DNA from: Pseudomonadota bacterium
Lineage (GTDB): Bacteria; Pseudomonadota; Gammaproteobacteria; Burkholderiales; Burkholderiaceae_C
Assembly (NCBI GenBank): GCA_023394015.1
Contig: JAEXBL010000464.1
Coordinates: 1 to 10,120 of the forward strand
DNA: 10,120 nucleotides
Direction of reading: 5' to 3'
Positions within the stretch are counted from its first letter, which is position 1. Every line of letters starts with the position of its first letter. The notes under the pieces are model-generated. The model was given only the letters and a program-made list of their open reading frames with translations, was not told the origin of the DNA and searched no databases. Made by a program: the position numbers and the translations under genes. Positions 9,399 to 10,120 of this stretch are shown here, in pieces.

Positions 9399-10120
9399 AT
9401 GTTCGAAGTTTTGATCCGCGAAGCCGGTGCCCGCTTTGGCCTGGGCGAGAAGGCGCTGCCGGTGGCGCAGATGTTGCTGGCCTACATGACCAACCGGGAC
9501 ACCGGCGGCCTGGCCGCCTTCCTGGAGAAGTTCAAGGCCGCCGGCTTGGGCCCCATCGTGCAGTCGTGGCTGGGCGGCGGCCCGAGCGCCCAGCCCGTGA
9601 GCAACAGCCAGCTCGAAACCGTGCTGGGCGCCAGCGGCGGCCTGCTGTCGCTCATCACCGAGCGCCTGGGCGTGAACCGTGACAACGTCACCTCCGCCAT
9701 CGGCTACCTGCTGCCGGCCGTGGTCGGCAAGCTCACGCCCGGCGGCAGCCTGCCGTCCAGCCTGCCGCCGGAGGCCGAAAGCCTGGCCGCCGCCGGCCAC
9801 AGCCTGCTGGCGGCGCCGGTGGCCAGCGAGGCCGCGGCGCCCGCCGCCGGTGGCGGCGTGATGAAGTGGCTGCCCTGGATCGTGGTGGCGGCCGCTGCGT
9901 TGTTCGGCCTGTCGTATTGCAACAAGGAGCGCAGCACGGCCGAAGCGCCCCCTGCGCCGGCCGCGGCACCGGCTGAAACGCCGGCGCCGGCTGCCAGCGT
10001 GGGCGAGGCCGCGTTCGGCGGTACGTCCCCGGTGCTGCCCGCGTCCGAGGCGGCCCCCGCTGCCGACGCGGCATCCGAAGCCGCTCCCGAGGCCAGCGCC
10101 GAGCCGGCGCCGGCCGCCAG
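9399..10120 (+). CDS. YidB-like (DUF937) membrane-anchored protein, 3' end off the window
   Basis: The frame is open to the window edge, giving 240 codons. Residues 1 to about 125 resemble the YidB/DUF937 family of unknown function: repeated small-residue helices with GLAAFLEKFKAAGLGPIVQSWLGGG (36-60), LETVLGASGG (72-81) and LLPAVVGKLTPGGSLP (104-119). There is no N-terminal signal peptide. KWLPWIVVAAAALFGLSYC (156-174) is a single predicted membrane span, followed by charged NKERS and an Ala/Pro/Glu-rich low-complexity stretch (181-240). This suggests a cytoplasmic YidB-like domain, one inner-membrane anchor and a periplasmic linker. In related betaproteobacteria such proteins often end in an OmpA-type peptidoglycan-binding domain, which would lie outside the window and is not seen here. 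The ATG at 9399 is chosen over 9393 because AAAGG lies nine bases before it and only three before the other. Confidence 0.75.
   Translation, partial: MFEVLIREAGARFGLGEKALPVAQMLLAYMTNRDTGGLAAFLEKFKAAGLGPIVQSWLGGGPSAQPVSNSQLETVLGASGGLLSLITERLGVNRDNVTSAIGYLLPAVVGKLTPGGSLPSSLPPEAESLAAAGHSLLAAPVASEAAAPAAGGGVMKWLPWIVVAAAALFGLSYCNKERSTAEAPPAPAAAPAETPAPAASVGEAAFGGTSPVLPASEAAPAADAASEAAPEASAEPAPAA

Overview
The window is a GC-rich stretch of chromosomal housekeeping DNA from a betaproteobacterium, most likely order Burkholderiales, family Comamonadaceae. The placement rests on protein sequence (RppH beginning [13 protein letters not shown], ProS beginning MKASQF, a CNP1-like secreted protein) and on gene order: pilB / tRNA-Pro / ispB diverging from rplU-rpmA-obgE-proB, then CNP1-like and rppH diverging from proS and a lytic transglycosylase. 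I infer this from memory of such loci; no search was run. I see no phage, insertion sequence, CRISPR array, toxin-antitoxin pair or defence gene.

Layout. Minus strand, left: the first 344 codons of pilB (type IV pilus extension ATPase, cut by the window edge), a tRNA-Pro with anticodon CGG, and ispB (octaprenyl diphosphate synthase). A 209-bp divergent intergenic region holds a TATAAT box for ispB and a near-consensus promoter for rplU, followed by a hairpin at the predicted 5' end of the rplU mRNA. Plus strand: rplU and rpmA (ribosomal proteins L21 and L27) end at a clear intrinsic terminator, then come obgE (ribosome-associated GTPase) and proB (glutamate 5-kinase). Minus strand, middle: rppH (RNA 5'-pyrophosphohydrolase) and a secreted CNP1-like protein joined by an ATGA overlap. 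Plus strand, right: proS (prolyl-tRNA synthetase), a GH23-type lytic transglycosylase, and the start of a YidB-like (DUF937) protein with a membrane anchor and an Ala/Pro-rich tail that runs off the window.

Functionally the window joins ribosome assembly and translation (L21, L27, ObgE, ProS, tRNA-Pro), proline supply (ProB), mRNA turnover (RppH), quinone side-chain synthesis (IspB) and envelope functions (PilB, the transglycosylase, CNP1-like and YidB-like proteins). Proline appears three times (tRNA-Pro, ProB, ProS), but the genes lie in three different transcription units and I take this as coincidence. No intergenic gap exceeds about 215 bp.

I do not see an undescribed multi-gene system. 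The points most worth a second look are small-scale: the rplU leader hairpin, a possibly leaderless obgE mRNA, antiparallel overlapping -10 elements between rppH and proS, an in-frame A7 slippery run in proS, and the topology of the YidB-like protein.
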